From NCBI GenBank assembly GCA_964456985.1, contig CAYWDH010000024.1:1-41666 (forward strand): DNA of 41,666 bases, in the 5' to 3' direction. Below, piece after piece: positions 7,827 through 16,585 of this stretch; positions within the stretch are counted from its first letter, which is position 1; every line of letters starts with the position of its first letter. The notes beneath the pieces are model-generated. The model was not told the DNA's origin and ran no database searches. It was given only the letters and a program-made list of their open reading frames with translations. This DNA comes from WJMT01 sp964456985. GTDB taxonomy: Bacteria > Acidobacteriota > Aminicenantia > Aminicenantales > Aminicenantaceae. Made by a program: the position numbers and the translations under genes.

Positions 7827-8489
7827 TTATTGACTTTCCAAATATTCGACCGCTTCCTGAGGATGGGCTGAGGTCATATCCGCCCCGATCCTTTTGGCAA
7901 ATTCCGCAGTGACCGGAGCTCCTCCAACCAGGACCTTCACTTCAGGGAATTCGGATTTTATGGTTCTCACAGCCTCTTCCATATGGACCATGGTGGTGGT
8001 GAGCAAAGCGCTCATCCCGACCGCCACAGGTTTGCTTTGTTTTATAGTTCTTAAAAAATCCTGGGAAGACACATCCACTCCACAGTCGATCACTTCCCAT
8101 CCGCTGCCTTCCAGAAACATGGCCACAATCTTCTTGCCGATATCGTGGAGGTCCCCAGATACCGTACCCACAACAACTTTTCCCTTATGCTTGACATCCC
8201 CTGAAATAAAATAGGGTTTGAGATGCTCCATAGCCGCGTTCATGGCTTTAGCCGCCACCAGAACATCCGGAAGATAGATTTCATTTCTTTTGAATTTCTC
8301 CCCCACTCTCTGCATTCCTGATATAAGACCGGAAGTCAGTATCTCACCCGGCCGGATATTCCGGTCAAGGGCCTGCCTTGTCAGCTCATCCGCACCGTCC
8401 TGGCCTTTGAGTTCGGGAGGATATCTGGATTCAGCATTGACCTTGCCTTTTTCCACACATAAGGCTATTTTCGCTAAGATATCATCCAT
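7827..8489 (-). CDS. Corrinoid (B12-binding) methyltransferase protein
   Basis: A cobalamin carrier protein of the MtbC/MttC/MtmC type used in methyl transfer. Residues about 5-90 form the helical B12-binding cap domain and about 103-215 the Rossmann-like B12 domain. The cobalt-ligand motif GDLHDIGKKIV (D113, H115, G118; DxHxxG) is present, with the later VLVGGAPVT loop of the nucleotide-tail pocket. The 220-residue length matches stand-alone corrinoid proteins. No substrate-specific methyltransferase, activator or methyltetrahydrofolate enzyme adjoins it. It follows the beta-propeller gene by about 20 bases on the same strand, so it may be co-transcribed or have its own promoter in the tail of that gene. 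Confidence 0.92.
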   Translation of the reverse strand: MDDILAKIALCVEKGKVNAESRYPPELKGQDGADELTRQALDRNIRPGEILTSGLISGMQRVGEKFKRNEIYLPDVLVAAKAMNAAMEHLKPYFISGDVKHKGKVVVGTVSGDLHDIGKKIVAMFLEGSGWEVIDCGVDVSSQDFLRTIKQSKPVAVGMSALLTTTMVHMEEAVRTIKSEFPEVKVLVGGAPVTAEFAKRIGADMTSAHPQEAVEYLESQ

Positions 8490-8509
8490 TTTTCAGCTTT
8501 GACCCGGAT

Positions 8510-10663
8510 CTAAAAAGATGTCCTTGCCACTCCCACATTCCCCTGCTCATCCACGACCTTAACCGTTATCATATCATCAAATTCCTTGGGAAGATCTATG
8601 GAAAAATCGAATGTCTCCTGAGTGGAGTCGCACATTCCGTCTTTGGGAAAAACAACTTTCCAGCCAAAAGACCTTATGAAATAGCGCACTTTTTCTATTC
8701 TTGAATAAGAATCCTGAACCGTAAACTGCACTTTTAATTTGCTTCCGGAACGGACCGCCTGGAAATTTTGAATGACAGGAATTGAATTATCTATGACCAG
8801 AGACCTGCTGGTCTTTTCATGTTCCAGATATTTATCCGAAGGATTGGAAGGAATATCAGAAGATTTCACTTTGATGACATACTCTCCGTCCGGCAGTGAT
8901 AATGTGTCAAAAGCAAAAATCTTTTCTGACCAATTCTCCTTCAGAAGACGCCACTCCGTCTCCTCAATCCTTTTTATATGGATTGAATAGACAAGATTAT
9001 CATTATTTTCATCTGCTGCTTCCCAGACAACCGTCTGGTATCCCTTTCTTTGGGCTTTTTTAGCGCCGGCAAATGATTTCGACTCAGCCTTCTCTTCAAT
9101 GGAATCAGAAGTCAAACCCCATATCTTTTCTTCTCCGCTGGGAGGCTCGATAAAAACCGTATTCGGAGGGAGAAGATTTATTTCCTTGATTTCCGGAGCT
9201 TTATTATGCTGGAGGTAAAATAGAAGGACTTTTTGAACCCCCGGGGAAATATTTCCCGAGTTGCTCTTGAATAAAATCTTGAACTGGAGATAACGCGCAT
9301 CAGGATTCAAGATCTGCTCTCCATTCTCTTTTTTATAGGGAGGAGACCAGTTGCTCCAAGTTGCAGAAGGCTGGTTCGAATTCCCGCCTCGAGTCTGGAG
9401 CTGGATGACCGTTCCTGACGGAACATCGCCTCTCCATTCTATATTTCCCCAGGAGGACATCAACCGTGCATCATAAACTCTGCTTGTGTATTCCCCGTCA
9501 TATCTTTGTTCAGGATGGATCACGGTTGCTTCTGAAGGATTATTGGAAAGTGTATAGATATCATTCTCGACCGGATGCAGGAAGAAAACCTGTTCGGAAT
9601 CTTTTTGAAACAGAAGTGAGACCTTTTCGTCCTTATCCAGTGTATAGAGCCGTCCTCTTCTGCCTGTCCCAAAAACGACTCTCTTTCTCGCATCATCCCA
9701 GCATAAAGAATAGATCATATCTTTATCAGACTTCCATACCTGCTTTATCTTTCCGTCTTTCTCTATTTTATAGAGAGCTGACGGATTATCACCGTCTGAG
9801 GTGGAAATCCGACTGGATCGTGCACCGGACGTACTGACAGTCAACGAAACATCCGTATCTTCGCCAGATAAGACCGATGGTAATTGATTGTCTTCAGATA
9901 CCTTTACAGTCCCTCCAGCTCCTGCATAAATACGACCTTCATCATCAAGTGCAATCGCTCTTATTTCTTCATAAGGAGACTCAAACATCACTGAAGTCTT
10001 CTTCTCCTTTGTAATTTTATAGAGCAGTCCGGCCCCTCCGCTTCCTGCAATAAAGCTGTCTTCAGAAATCCATTCCATACACAGAATATGGTTTTCTTTC
10101 GCATCAAATATCTTTAATCCCTCTCCATTCGGAGTGATCTGATAGATCCCCCCATCTTCTCCCACCGCGGCCAGTATCGAACCTTCCGGGGTAAACATCA
10201 TATCCCAGATATATTTCTCATGAGGATTGAAAAATTCCTCACCTTCTCCTTTTCCTTTTATTTTATAGACTTTTCCATTTGGTGAAGTTCCGGCATAGAG
10301 GATTCCGTCAGGGCCTAAAGCGAGGCATGTAACATCCATTTCCGGAGTCTTGAAATACAACTCCGGTTCTCCCTCTGTCCCAATACGATACACAGCTCCT
10401 TTATGGCCTGTGCCTATATAAATAATTTTTTCCGAAGTGACAACAAGTGATAGAAAAAACTCCTCAGGAGGAGCTGTAAGGCCCTCTTCTGTCGGGGAAA
10501 GAGTCAATTTTCCATCCGAAGAGACTGATATGCCTTGAAATTTTCCCTTAATAAAATCATCAAATGACTCTAAAGTCCATTTCTGAGGGGTCACAGAATA
10601 GGCTACTTGTCCTAAAAATATCAAAACTAAAAACATCATAAACAGCTTTTTTTTCATACTCAT
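8510..10663 (-). CDS. Secreted beta-propeller protein with C-terminal Fn3/Ig-like part
   Basis: An exported protein with signal peptide KKKLFMMFLVLIFLGQVAYS. From about residue 60 to 370 there are repeated propeller-like blades of the form GTxxxGxVYRI or GTSPNGKVYKI, each near 40 residues, like NHL/two-component-regulator-type propellers. The remaining half has a discoidin- or Ig-like region (LQTRGGNSNQ, ARYLQFKILF) and a late segment resembling fibronectin type III (DGEYVIKVKSSDIPSNPSD). I chose ATG 10663 (MSMKKK); the further TTG at 10675 has no better ribosome site, and ATG 10657 is also possible. It lies about 24 bases after the S55 peptidase gene, so the two are likely one operon acting in the periplasm. 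Function unknown. Confidence 0.75.
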   Translation of the reverse strand: MSMKKKLFMMFLVLIFLGQVAYSVTPQKWTLESFDDFIKGKFQGISVSSDGKLTLSPTEEGLTAPPEEFFLSLVVTSEKIIYIGTGHKGAVYRIGTEGEPELYFKTPEMDVTCLALGPDGILYAGTSPNGKVYKIKGKGEGEEFFNPHEKYIWDMMFTPEGSILAAVGEDGGIYQITPNGEGLKIFDAKENHILCMEWISEDSFIAGSGGAGLLYKITKEKKTSVMFESPYEEIRAIALDDEGRIYAGAGGTVKVSEDNQLPSVLSGEDTDVSLTVSTSGARSSRISTSDGDNPSALYKIEKDGKIKQVWKSDKDMIYSLCWDDARKRVVFGTGRRGRLYTLDKDEKVSLLFQKDSEQVFFLHPVENDIYTLSNNPSEATVIHPEQRYDGEYTSRVYDARLMSSWGNIEWRGDVPSGTVIQLQTRGGNSNQPSATWSNWSPPYKKENGEQILNPDARYLQFKILFKSNSGNISPGVQKVLLFYLQHNKAPEIKEINLLPPNTVFIEPPSGEEKIWGLTSDSIEEKAESKSFAGAKKAQRKGYQTVVWEAADENNDNLVYSIHIKRIEETEWRLLKENWSEKIFAFDTLSLPDGEYVIKVKSSDIPSNPSDKYLEHEKTSRSLVIDNSIPVIQNFQAVRSGSKLKVQFTVQDSYSRIEKVRYFIRSFGWKVVFPKDGMCDSTQETFDFSIDLPKEFDDMITVKVVDEQGNVGVARTSF

Positions 10664-10687
10664 TCTCTCTCTCAATTTAATAAAAAA

Positions 10688-12505
10688 TCATTTCATCCTT
10701 ATGGGAATCATGGCTGCTCCCTTGAATACAAACGGTACTTTGATCTGAAAAACACTCAATGTTGATTTGCTTATTTCCGTAGGAATAGAGGTCGCAACAC
10801 GGGAAGAGGAAAACATTGTCTTTATGCTTGGAGGAAGATTCGGAAGTTCTTCTCCTTTTAAGAAAAGTCCGGGCTTATCTGCAAGTATTTTTATATAGAT
10901 ACGGTTATTCTTTCTCTGATTGCCCAGAATCCTGATCAATTGATAGAGACTACGGGGCATAAAACCCTGGGTTTGATAAAGACTTCTCTCAAGCTGTCCC
11001 ATTGAAGACGTATCTCCCACAAAAAGATAAAACTTGGAACCTGAAGGAAGGTTAGGCGCCAGAAAACCACCTTCCCTTAAAACACTATCTCCCCTGAAAT
11101 TGCGGGAATAAATCTTAACCTGGATCGCTTCCCCGGGGGAAACATCATATTTATCAAGCCAAACCTTTTCAAGATAAGAAATATTTATTTCTTCCGATGT
11201 ATTCAGTTTCAAATCGATCTTATGAATCCCAAGGTCCTCAAACTCGTTATTGGTCAAATAATAGGTTATGGCAGCCACTAAAGTCGAAGCATCCGTAATA
11301 GAAGAGTCAAAATTTCCTGAAAAAAGGTCTTCCACATGAATGCTCATTCCGTTCTCAAGAAAAATATCTCCATTTAACTCTAAAGTCAGGTCTCCTATGG
11401 ATCTCTCCTCAGAAGACATAATGCTGGTTACGGCAATATTTAACAAAGAAGCGGTTAAGATTTTGTTTTCAACGATATTTAAATGAATATCTTTGGTTTT
11501 TTCACCAGAACGAAACAGTTGTATATTGAGAGGAACAAGGTCCGGCATCCTGCCAATCTCTCCAAGGACACCGGAGCTCCGGTCCTGACTGAAATTTCCT
11601 ATAATCTTCCCTGCTGACGTTAATTTCATAGAGGTTGAAAGGCTGGGTACCACAGTGATAACATTGGCTTCAGTCATAGCGTAACTAACCGGCCCCAGAT
11701 TATACAGGGGATGCCCGAATGCCAAAACATTCTCCCCCTCCACATAAGTGGTTGTTCCTGTTGCTGCCAAGCTTAAATCTCCGGATATCAACTGGACACC
11801 TATGGGATCTCCCGCCTTTAAACTTGTTTCTGAAAAATTTTGTAATCCTTCTTTCCTCTCCAAATAGCCTGTCTGAACGGGGCTGAATCCAATATTGGAA
11901 AAAAAAGACTTTGACTTTTCAAAAGCCATGTTTGTAAAGCCGCTGAAGACAAGCGGTATTTTCATGACCTCGAGATTTTTCCCCTCATATATAGCGTGAG
12001 GATTTAAAACACCCTGTTTCTGGAATACTTCGGAAAGCTCTTCCAGGGACAGATGTTTTTTTATAGGGATGGGAGGAGAATAATGGGATGGAGTGTCTGC
12101 TGATTTTGTTATCTCAAACATCTCTTCGATCGGAGTTATGCCGGCAATGGGTTCGGTGGAAAAAGGAAAGCTGAAAGCGACAGCGCCAAGCAATTTTCCC
12201 TGTACATACACAGGACTGCCGCTCATTCCCTGTATCACTCCGGTTTTTTCAAGATTACTACCGCTTAATCTGGCTAAAATTATATTTCTTTTCGGCCCGA
12301 CGCTCGGATCATTTTCCAGAACACCTAATATCTCAACATTGAATTCTTCTACGGTTTTACCTTTGAGTGCGGTCTTCCCTATCCCTGTCATTCCCTCCTT
12401 TACTTGATCTATGGGGAAGAAAGAGGACTGTCCGTTCACACCGGAAGAGGTGAATGCATAGAAGACTAAAATTATTAAAACGACTCTCATAGATATTTCT
12501 CTCAT
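10688..12505 (-). CDS. SpoIVB-like S55 family peptidase, domain order permuted
   Basis: A secreted serine-peptidase-like protein. A signal peptide covers about residues 6-25. Residues about 30-130 carry VEEFNVEILGV, LEKTGVIQGMSGSPVY (catalytic Ser95 by analogy with chymotrypsin-like GxSG) and LLGAVAFSF, matching the C-terminal half of the SpoIVB peptidase domain. A second block, about 245-285, has TGTTTYVEGENVLAFGHPLYNLGP (His265), resembling the N-terminal half of SpoIVB (TFYDP...ALGH). So Ser precedes His, the reverse of SpoIVB. The remaining 300 residues are beta-rich and unassigned. AGGAGA precedes ATG 12505. Relation to sporulation is unlikely here; a periplasmic processing role is inferred. 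Confidence 0.78.
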   Translation of the reverse strand: MREISMRVVLIILVFYAFTSSGVNGQSSFFPIDQVKEGMTGIGKTALKGKTVEEFNVEILGVLENDPSVGPKRNIILARLSGSNLEKTGVIQGMSGSPVYVQGKLLGAVAFSFPFSTEPIAGITPIEEMFEITKSADTPSHYSPPIPIKKHLSLEELSEVFQKQGVLNPHAIYEGKNLEVMKIPLVFSGFTNMAFEKSKSFFSNIGFSPVQTGYLERKEGLQNFSETSLKAGDPIGVQLISGDLSLAATGTTTYVEGENVLAFGHPLYNLGPVSYAMTEANVITVVPSLSTSMKLTSAGKIIGNFSQDRSSGVLGEIGRMPDLVPLNIQLFRSGEKTKDIHLNIVENKILTASLLNIAVTSIMSSEERSIGDLTLELNGDIFLENGMSIHVEDLFSGNFDSSITDASTLVAAITYYLTNNEFEDLGIHKIDLKLNTSEEINISYLEKVWLDKYDVSPGEAIQVKIYSRNFRGDSVLREGGFLAPNLPSGSKFYLFVGDTSSMGQLERSLYQTQGFMPRSLYQLIRILGNQRKNNRIYIKILADKPGLFLKGEELPNLPPSIKTMFSSSRVATSIPTEISKSTLSVFQIKVPFVFKGAAMIPIRMK

Positions 12506-12540
12506 TCTATCTCCTGTGTCATTAAACCTGACCTATAGTT

Positions 12541-12553
12541 CATCATCCAGGTT
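12541..12553 (-). repeat. Half-copy of the dispersed repeat
   Basis: On the minus strand this reads AACCTGGATGATG followed by AAC, matching the first half of the copy at 15351-15380 (ACCTGGATGATGAAC). It lies about 40 bases upstream of the S55 peptidase start. Confidence 0.4.
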
Positions 12554-12608
12554 AACTCTATTTATCATAAGTATTAAACAAAAAACACATTTCTTTCGTT
12601 ACAAAATA

Positions 12609-13790
12609 TCATATGACTTTAAGCCTTTTCCCGCATTCTTCAAACAGCTTTAGGACAGTATCAAGCTCTTCTTCAGTATGAGTGGCTGAATAACTTGTCC
12701 TAATGAGTGCATTACCCATTGGAACAGCAGGGAAGATGACTGGATTGGTGAAGATTCCTTCTTCTCTTAACATCTTCCAGAGTATGAACGCCTTCTCATC
12801 ATCGCCGACCATGACCGGAATAACAGCGCTCTGAGTAGGGCCTGTTTCATATCCCATGGACTGAAAACCGGTTCTCATTTTTTTTGTTATTTCCCAGAGT
12901 CTTTCTCTCCTTTCCGGTTCATTTTCAATGATATCAAGTGAGGCCAAAACCGTTGCAACCGAGGCAGGCGTGATACTGGCACTGAATATGAGAGACCGGG
13001 CAAAGTGTTTTATGAAAGATATAACCTTTTTTTCTCCTGCCACAAATCCACCCAATGAAGCAAAGGATTTGCTGAATGTGCCCATAACAAGGTCCACATC
13101 CTCTGTAACGCCAAAGTGTTCAGAAGTCCCTCTTCCGTGTTTGCCCATTACGCCGATCCCATGAGCATCATCTACCATGACCTTGGCATCATATTTTTTT
13201 GCCGCTCTCACAATTCCAGGAAGGTCCGCTAGGTCTCCTTCCATGCTGAACACTCCATCCACAACGATTAATTTTCCGATATTTTTATCCAGAGAAGAAA
13301 GAATTCTCTCCAAATCTTCCATATCATTGTGTTTGAATCTGTAGACTTTTCCGTATGAAAGACGGCAGGCATCAATGATACTGGCATGAACCATTTCATC
13401 TGATAAAATGGCTTCATCTTTCTGTACTAAGGTTGAAATGATCCCCTGATTAGTTTGAAATCCGGTACTGAAAGCCAGTGCGGCTTCCTTTTTCATGAAT
13501 CGGGCCAGCCTTTCTTCCAGCTCCACATGAATGTCAAGAGTTCCGTTCAAGAACCTCGAACCACAGGTGGCGACTCCGTACTTGTCTACAGCTTTTTTGG
13601 CTGCCTCCTTCACACGGGGATGGTCAATAAGACCCATATAATTGTTAGAGCCCACCATGATCACGTCTTTACCGTTGATCTTGACTTTATTCCCTTTGAC
13701 TTCCTGGATAGGCGTGAAATAGGGATACAATCCCATTTGCTGGGCCTCCTCAGCTCTCTTAAACTGAAAACATTTATCAAATAAGCTCAC
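12609..13790 (-). CDS. Serine palmitoyltransferase-like alpha-oxoamine synthase
   Basis: A PLP enzyme that condenses an amino acid with an acyl-CoA or acyl-ACP. The sequence closely follows bacterial serine palmitoyltransferases as I remember them: GLYPYFTPIQ near the start, GSRFLNGTLDIHVELEE at about 79-95, His137 that stacks on PLP, D209/H212 in MVDDAHGIGVMG, and the PLP Lys243 in MGTFSKSFASLGGF (numbering from the upstream GTG at 13796). Glycine C-acetyltransferase (Kbl) and BioF are the alternatives, but NPVIFPAVP and the ISRTSYSATHT-like end favour serine palmitoyltransferase. The GTG at 13790 is preferred because AGGAGG overlaps the first GTG. It is divergent from an extended SDR, consistent with ketosphinganine or ceramide-type lipid synthesis (inference). 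Confidence 0.82.
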   Translation of the reverse strand: MSLFDKCFQFKRAEEAQQMGLYPYFTPIQEVKGNKVKINGKDVIMVGSNNYMGLIDHPRVKEAAKKAVDKYGVATCGSRFLNGTLDIHVELEERLARFMKKEAALAFSTGFQTNQGIISTLVQKDEAILSDEMVHASIIDACRLSYGKVYRFKHNDMEDLERILSSLDKNIGKLIVVDGVFSMEGDLADLPGIVRAAKKYDAKVMVDDAHGIGVMGKHGRGTSEHFGVTEDVDLVMGTFSKSFASLGGFVAGEKKVISFIKHFARSLIFSASITPASVATVLASLDIIENEPERRERLWEITKKMRTGFQSMGYETGPTQSAVIPVMVGDDEKAFILWKMLREEGIFTNPVIFPAVPMGNALIRTSYSATHTEEELDTVLKLFEECGKRLKVI

Positions 13791-13847
13791 GACCACCTCC
13801 TGCTAATTAATGATAAGGCTTGAACCGAACATCGCTGTCTTGATAAG

Positions 13848-13876
13848 TTGACCTGATATGTTATTTTCTTTACAAT
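13848..13876 (+). promoter_or_regulatory. Sigma-70 type promoter for the SDR gene
   Basis: TTGACC (13848-13853), 17 bases, TACAAT (13871-13876). The predicted start of transcription is about 13883, at or one base before the ATG at 13884, so the mRNA may be leaderless; no Shine-Dalgarno is visible. Confidence 0.6.
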
Positions 13877-13883
13877 TTCTATC

Positions 13884-14858
13884 ATGAAAATCTTCATAAC
13901 CGGTGGTACTGGCTTTATCGGAAGCCATCTTGTCGACTTCCTATCAGAGCTCAAAAACACTCAGGTTTATGCTCTCACCCGCAACCCCAATAATCTGAAA
14001 TGGCTGAAAGGACGTCGCATCACTATCGTGGAAGGAGATCTTTTTTCTCTGTCTTCTCTCCCTTCAGGATTAGACTATGTATTCCATATCGCCGGTGTTA
14101 GCAAATCCATAAAAACTGAGAGGTATTATACAGTAAACCAGGAGGGGACAGCAAGCCTTTTTCATAAGCTGGCTTCCTTAAATACAAATCTGAGGAAGGT
14201 CATATATTTAAGCAGCCTGGCTGCATCAGGACCATGCTGTAACGGAAAAATAGTAACAGAAGACAGTGAACCTTTCTGTGTGACTCCCTACGGGAAAAGC
14301 AAGCGATTAGGAGAAAAAGAAGTTCTGAAATATAAGGAAAAATTTCCTGTCATCATAGTGAGGGTAGGGCCTGTATTCGGTCCCAGGGATAAAGATTTTC
14401 TTCCCTATTTTAAATTGATAAAAAAAGGAATATTCCCTTCTCTGGATTCCAAAGCCGGCCGTATGAGTATGTGTTATGTCAAAGACTTAATCAGGGCTTT
14501 GTATTTATGTATGACCAAAGACCTTAAAAGCGGAGAGATATTCCATATTGCCGATCCCCATCCTTACAGCTGGGACGAGCTAGGAGCGACTATTGCCGCA
14601 GCTCTGGGGAAAAAACCACTTAAAATAAAGCCATCTTATCTATTCATCCGCACTGTGACCGCGCTCTCTGAAATCAACGCAAAAATAAGTAAAAATCCGA
14701 GTATATTGAACCATGACAAACTAACAGAGATGAATCAGGAAGGATGGGTAACCGATACCTCAAAAGCAAAAAAAGAACTCGGATTTGAAACTCAGTATTC
14801 TCTGGAAAAAGCCGTCAAAGAGACTGTTCATTGGTACAAGGAACAGCACTGGCTGTGA
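13884..14858 (+). CDS. Extended SDR, NAD(P)-dependent epimerase/dehydratase
   Basis: A 324-residue Rossmann-fold oxidoreductase. GGTGFIG at residues 7-13 binds the dinucleotide, LSSLAASG at 109-116 supplies the catalytic Ser region, and Tyr136-x3-Lys140 (YGKSK) is the catalytic pair. GPVFGPRD near 163-170 and the C-terminal substrate domain follow the extended-SDR pattern. Relatives include 3-beta-HSD, dihydroflavonol reductase and the CerR ceramide reductase of Caulobacter. Divergent placement beside a serine-palmitoyltransferase-like gene suggests it acts on a sphingoid or ceramide-like intermediate, an inference only. It converges on the DsbD-like gene with a 12-base gap. Confidence 0.85.
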   Translation: MKIFITGGTGFIGSHLVDFLSELKNTQVYALTRNPNNLKWLKGRRITIVEGDLFSLSSLPSGLDYVFHIAGVSKSIKTERYYTVNQEGTASLFHKLASLNTNLRKVIYLSSLAASGPCCNGKIVTEDSEPFCVTPYGKSKRLGEKEVLKYKEKFPVIIVRVGPVFGPRDKDFLPYFKLIKKGIFPSLDSKAGRMSMCYVKDLIRALYLCMTKDLKSGEIFHIADPHPYSWDELGATIAAALGKKPLKIKPSYLFIRTVTALSEINAKISKNPSILNHDKLTEMNQEGWVTDTSKAKKELGFETQYSLEKAVKETVHWYKEQHWL

Positions 14859-14870
14859 TGACAAGTCTTT

Positions 14871-15332
14871 TTACCTTTTGGATGTGTAAAAAGTGGCGGA
14901 AAATTCCTTTTTATCCTTAAGACACCACCCTTCCTCCAGAGAGCAGGCAAAATATTTGACTTGACCTCTAAGAATATGATTGCCTCTCTCAGCTTCGGGC
15001 TTAACAATAAAGGGAACTCCTACCGGATCTGATAGGTCCAGATATTCCTTCCCATCCTGCTCAATGACTTTGATAGCGAGATCAGAAGCCGTAAAAAAGT
15101 CCTTGGAAAATGCCAAAGTATCTGACGGGTCGATTTCGATGATAAAGGAGGGTTGGGAGCTAATGAGTATTCCTTCTTTTACACTAAATTTCAACTCAAC
15201 TTTGCCTTCCTGTTCTCTGGACAGCCTTTTCGGCTTTATATTTGCACTGATCTCCAGTAAATCATATTTTTCAGCAGCAAGAAAAGGAAGAAGCAAACAA
15301 ACCATTGTTATGATAAATGCGAGTTTTTTCAT
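14871..15332 (-). CDS. Periplasmic DsbD-alpha-like domain protein
   Basis: A 153-residue exported protein: a signal peptide (KKLAFIITMVCLLLPFLAA) then a single beta-sandwich domain. The C-terminal region YFACSLEEGWCL resembles the CxxxxxC redox segment of the N-terminal domain of DsbD (thiol:disulfide interchange), where the two Cys receive electrons from the membrane part. Here the domain stands alone without the membrane or thioredoxin parts. The two Cys spaced by seven residues (C132 and C139 approximately) are the main evidence. It may shuttle reductant or simply bind a partner. It has its own upstream region next to the 15351 repeat, read in the opposite direction. Confidence 0.6.
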   Translation of the reverse strand: MKKLAFIITMVCLLLPFLAAEKYDLLEISANIKPKRLSREQEGKVELKFSVKEGILISSQPSFIIEIDPSDTLAFSKDFFTASDLAIKVIEQDGKEYLDLSDPVGVPFIVKPEAERGNHILRGQVKYFACSLEEGWCLKDKKEFSATFYTSKR

Positions 15333-15350
15333 CTTCTTATTTTATAATAG

Positions 15351-15380
15351 ACCTGGATGATGAACGAGTCAAGGTTGCTG
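15351..15380 (+). repeat. Dispersed ~29-bp repeat, copy 2
   Basis: ACCTGGATGATGAACGAGTC followed by AAGGTTGCTG. It lies in the divergent space between the DsbD-like gene and fabH. It aligns with copies at 62-90 and 37756-37784. Confidence 0.65.
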
Positions 15381-15427
15381 CGTCATTGTGAACGACCGTT
15401 ATTGACTCTTTCATTAAAAAATTAGAC

Positions 15428-15456
15428 TTTATTTTTTTATTCTTATTTATTATAAT
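15428..15456 (+). promoter_or_regulatory. Candidate promoter for fabH
   Basis: TATAAT at 15451-15456 is a perfect -10; the -35 17 bases upstream is weak (TTTATT). Start of transcription would be about 15463, six bases before the ATG. Confidence 0.4.
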
Positions 15457-15468
15457 CCACAAACTAGA

Positions 15469-16470
15469 ATGAATTTGATATCCAGAATAACCGGAACAGG
15501 GCACTATGTCCCGCCTCTTACTGTAACCAATTTCGACCTGGAAAAAAAAATGGATACCTCTGACGAATGGATACGTAAAAGAACCGGAATCAGAGAAAGA
15601 CATTATGTTAGGCCTGGAGTGGGCTCTTCAGATCTGGCCTATGAAGCATCAAAAATAGCCATACAGGATGCGGGAATCAAAAAAGAGGATATCGAATTCA
15701 TTATTGCAGCCACCCTGTCTCCAGATCATTATTTTCCCGGAATAGGAGTCATAGTGCAGTCCAAGCTGGGTCTTGGAAACATAGGTGCTCTGGATGTAAG
15801 AAATCAATGCAGCGGATTCATTTACGCTCTTTCCGTGGCTGACCAGTACATTAAAACCGGAAGGTATAAAAAAATACTGATAGTGGCTGCGGAAGTACAG
15901 TCGACCAATCTTGACTACTCCGACGAAGGACGGCACCTGGCCGTACTTTTTGGAGATGGAGGAGCGGCAGCTGTTATAGAGGCAGCGGATAAAGAAGAAA
16001 ACAGGGGTATATTCTCCACTCACTTGTTCTCAGACGGAGACAATGTGCAAAAATTATGGATGGAAACACCAAGCCCTAAGGAAAAACCTATCTTTACGTA
16101 TGAAATGATAGATTCAAAAAGATGCTTTCCCAAGATGGATGGAAAACATGTGTTTGTCAATGCTATTGAAAACATGCCCAAAGCTGTCTGGGCCGCTCTT
16201 GACCACAATCACATGACCATTGACGATGTGGATCATCTCATTCCTCACCAGGCAAATGACAGAATAAGCTTAATGGTCGCAAAAAAATTAGGGATTCCGG
16301 TCCCTAAAGTGATAAGAAATATCGACCGTTTTGGAAACACAACAGCGGCTTCTATCCCTATAGCCCTTGATGAATCTGTCAAAAACGGACGCATAAAAAA
16401 AGGTGATATCATCGTGCTGACTGCTTTCGGATCAGGATATACATGGGCATCGGCCTTGATGAGATGGTAA
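15469..16470 (+). CDS. fabH: 3-oxoacyl-ACP synthase III (beta-ketoacyl synthase III)
   Basis: Condenses an acyl-CoA with malonyl-ACP to begin fatty-acid synthesis, or an analogous condensation. The catalytic triad is visible: Cys114 in RNQCSGF, His in LIPHQAND (about residue 260) and Asn in FGNTTAAS (about 289). The N-terminal DEWIRKRTGIRERHY segment and C-terminal AFGSGYTWASALMRW are classic FabH. The length of 333 residues is standard. No other fatty-acid genes adjoin. Proximity to the serine-palmitoyltransferase-like and SDR genes raises the possibility that it serves a specialised lipid pathway, but a housekeeping role is equally likely. No clear Shine-Dalgarno precedes the ATG. Confidence 0.93.
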   Translation: MNLISRITGTGHYVPPLTVTNFDLEKKMDTSDEWIRKRTGIRERHYVRPGVGSSDLAYEASKIAIQDAGIKKEDIEFIIAATLSPDHYFPGIGVIVQSKLGLGNIGALDVRNQCSGFIYALSVADQYIKTGRYKKILIVAAEVQSTNLDYSDEGRHLAVLFGDGGAAAVIEAADKEENRGIFSTHLFSDGDNVQKLWMETPSPKEKPIFTYEMIDSKRCFPKMDGKHVFVNAIENMPKAVWAALDHNHMTIDDVDHLIPHQANDRISLMVAKKLGIPVPKVIRNIDRFGNTTAASIPIALDESVKNGRIKKGDIIVLTAFGSGYTWASALMRW

Positions 16471-16473
16471 TAT

Positions 16474-16489
16474 GATATAATGTTATATC
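16474..16489. repeat. Perfect inverted repeat downstream of fabH
   Basis: GATATAA-TG-TTATATC, arms of seven bases, four bases after the fabH stop. It is AT-rich and has no T-run, so it is a poor terminator; it might be a binding site or chance. Confidence 0.35.
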
Positions 16490-16585
16490 AGTATCTTTAT
16501 TTAACCCTATTTTTATGATAGGATTATTCTTTATTTAAAAATCATTTAAGTAAGATGGAATAATGCTTAAAAAGAGGAGGAACAA

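Noticed and set aside
14867..14893. Hairpin CTTTTTAC / GTAAAAAG between the convergent SDR and DsbD-like genes
   Set aside because: The 8-base stem is almost all A/T and the loop is long; a weak bidirectional terminator is possible but not supported.
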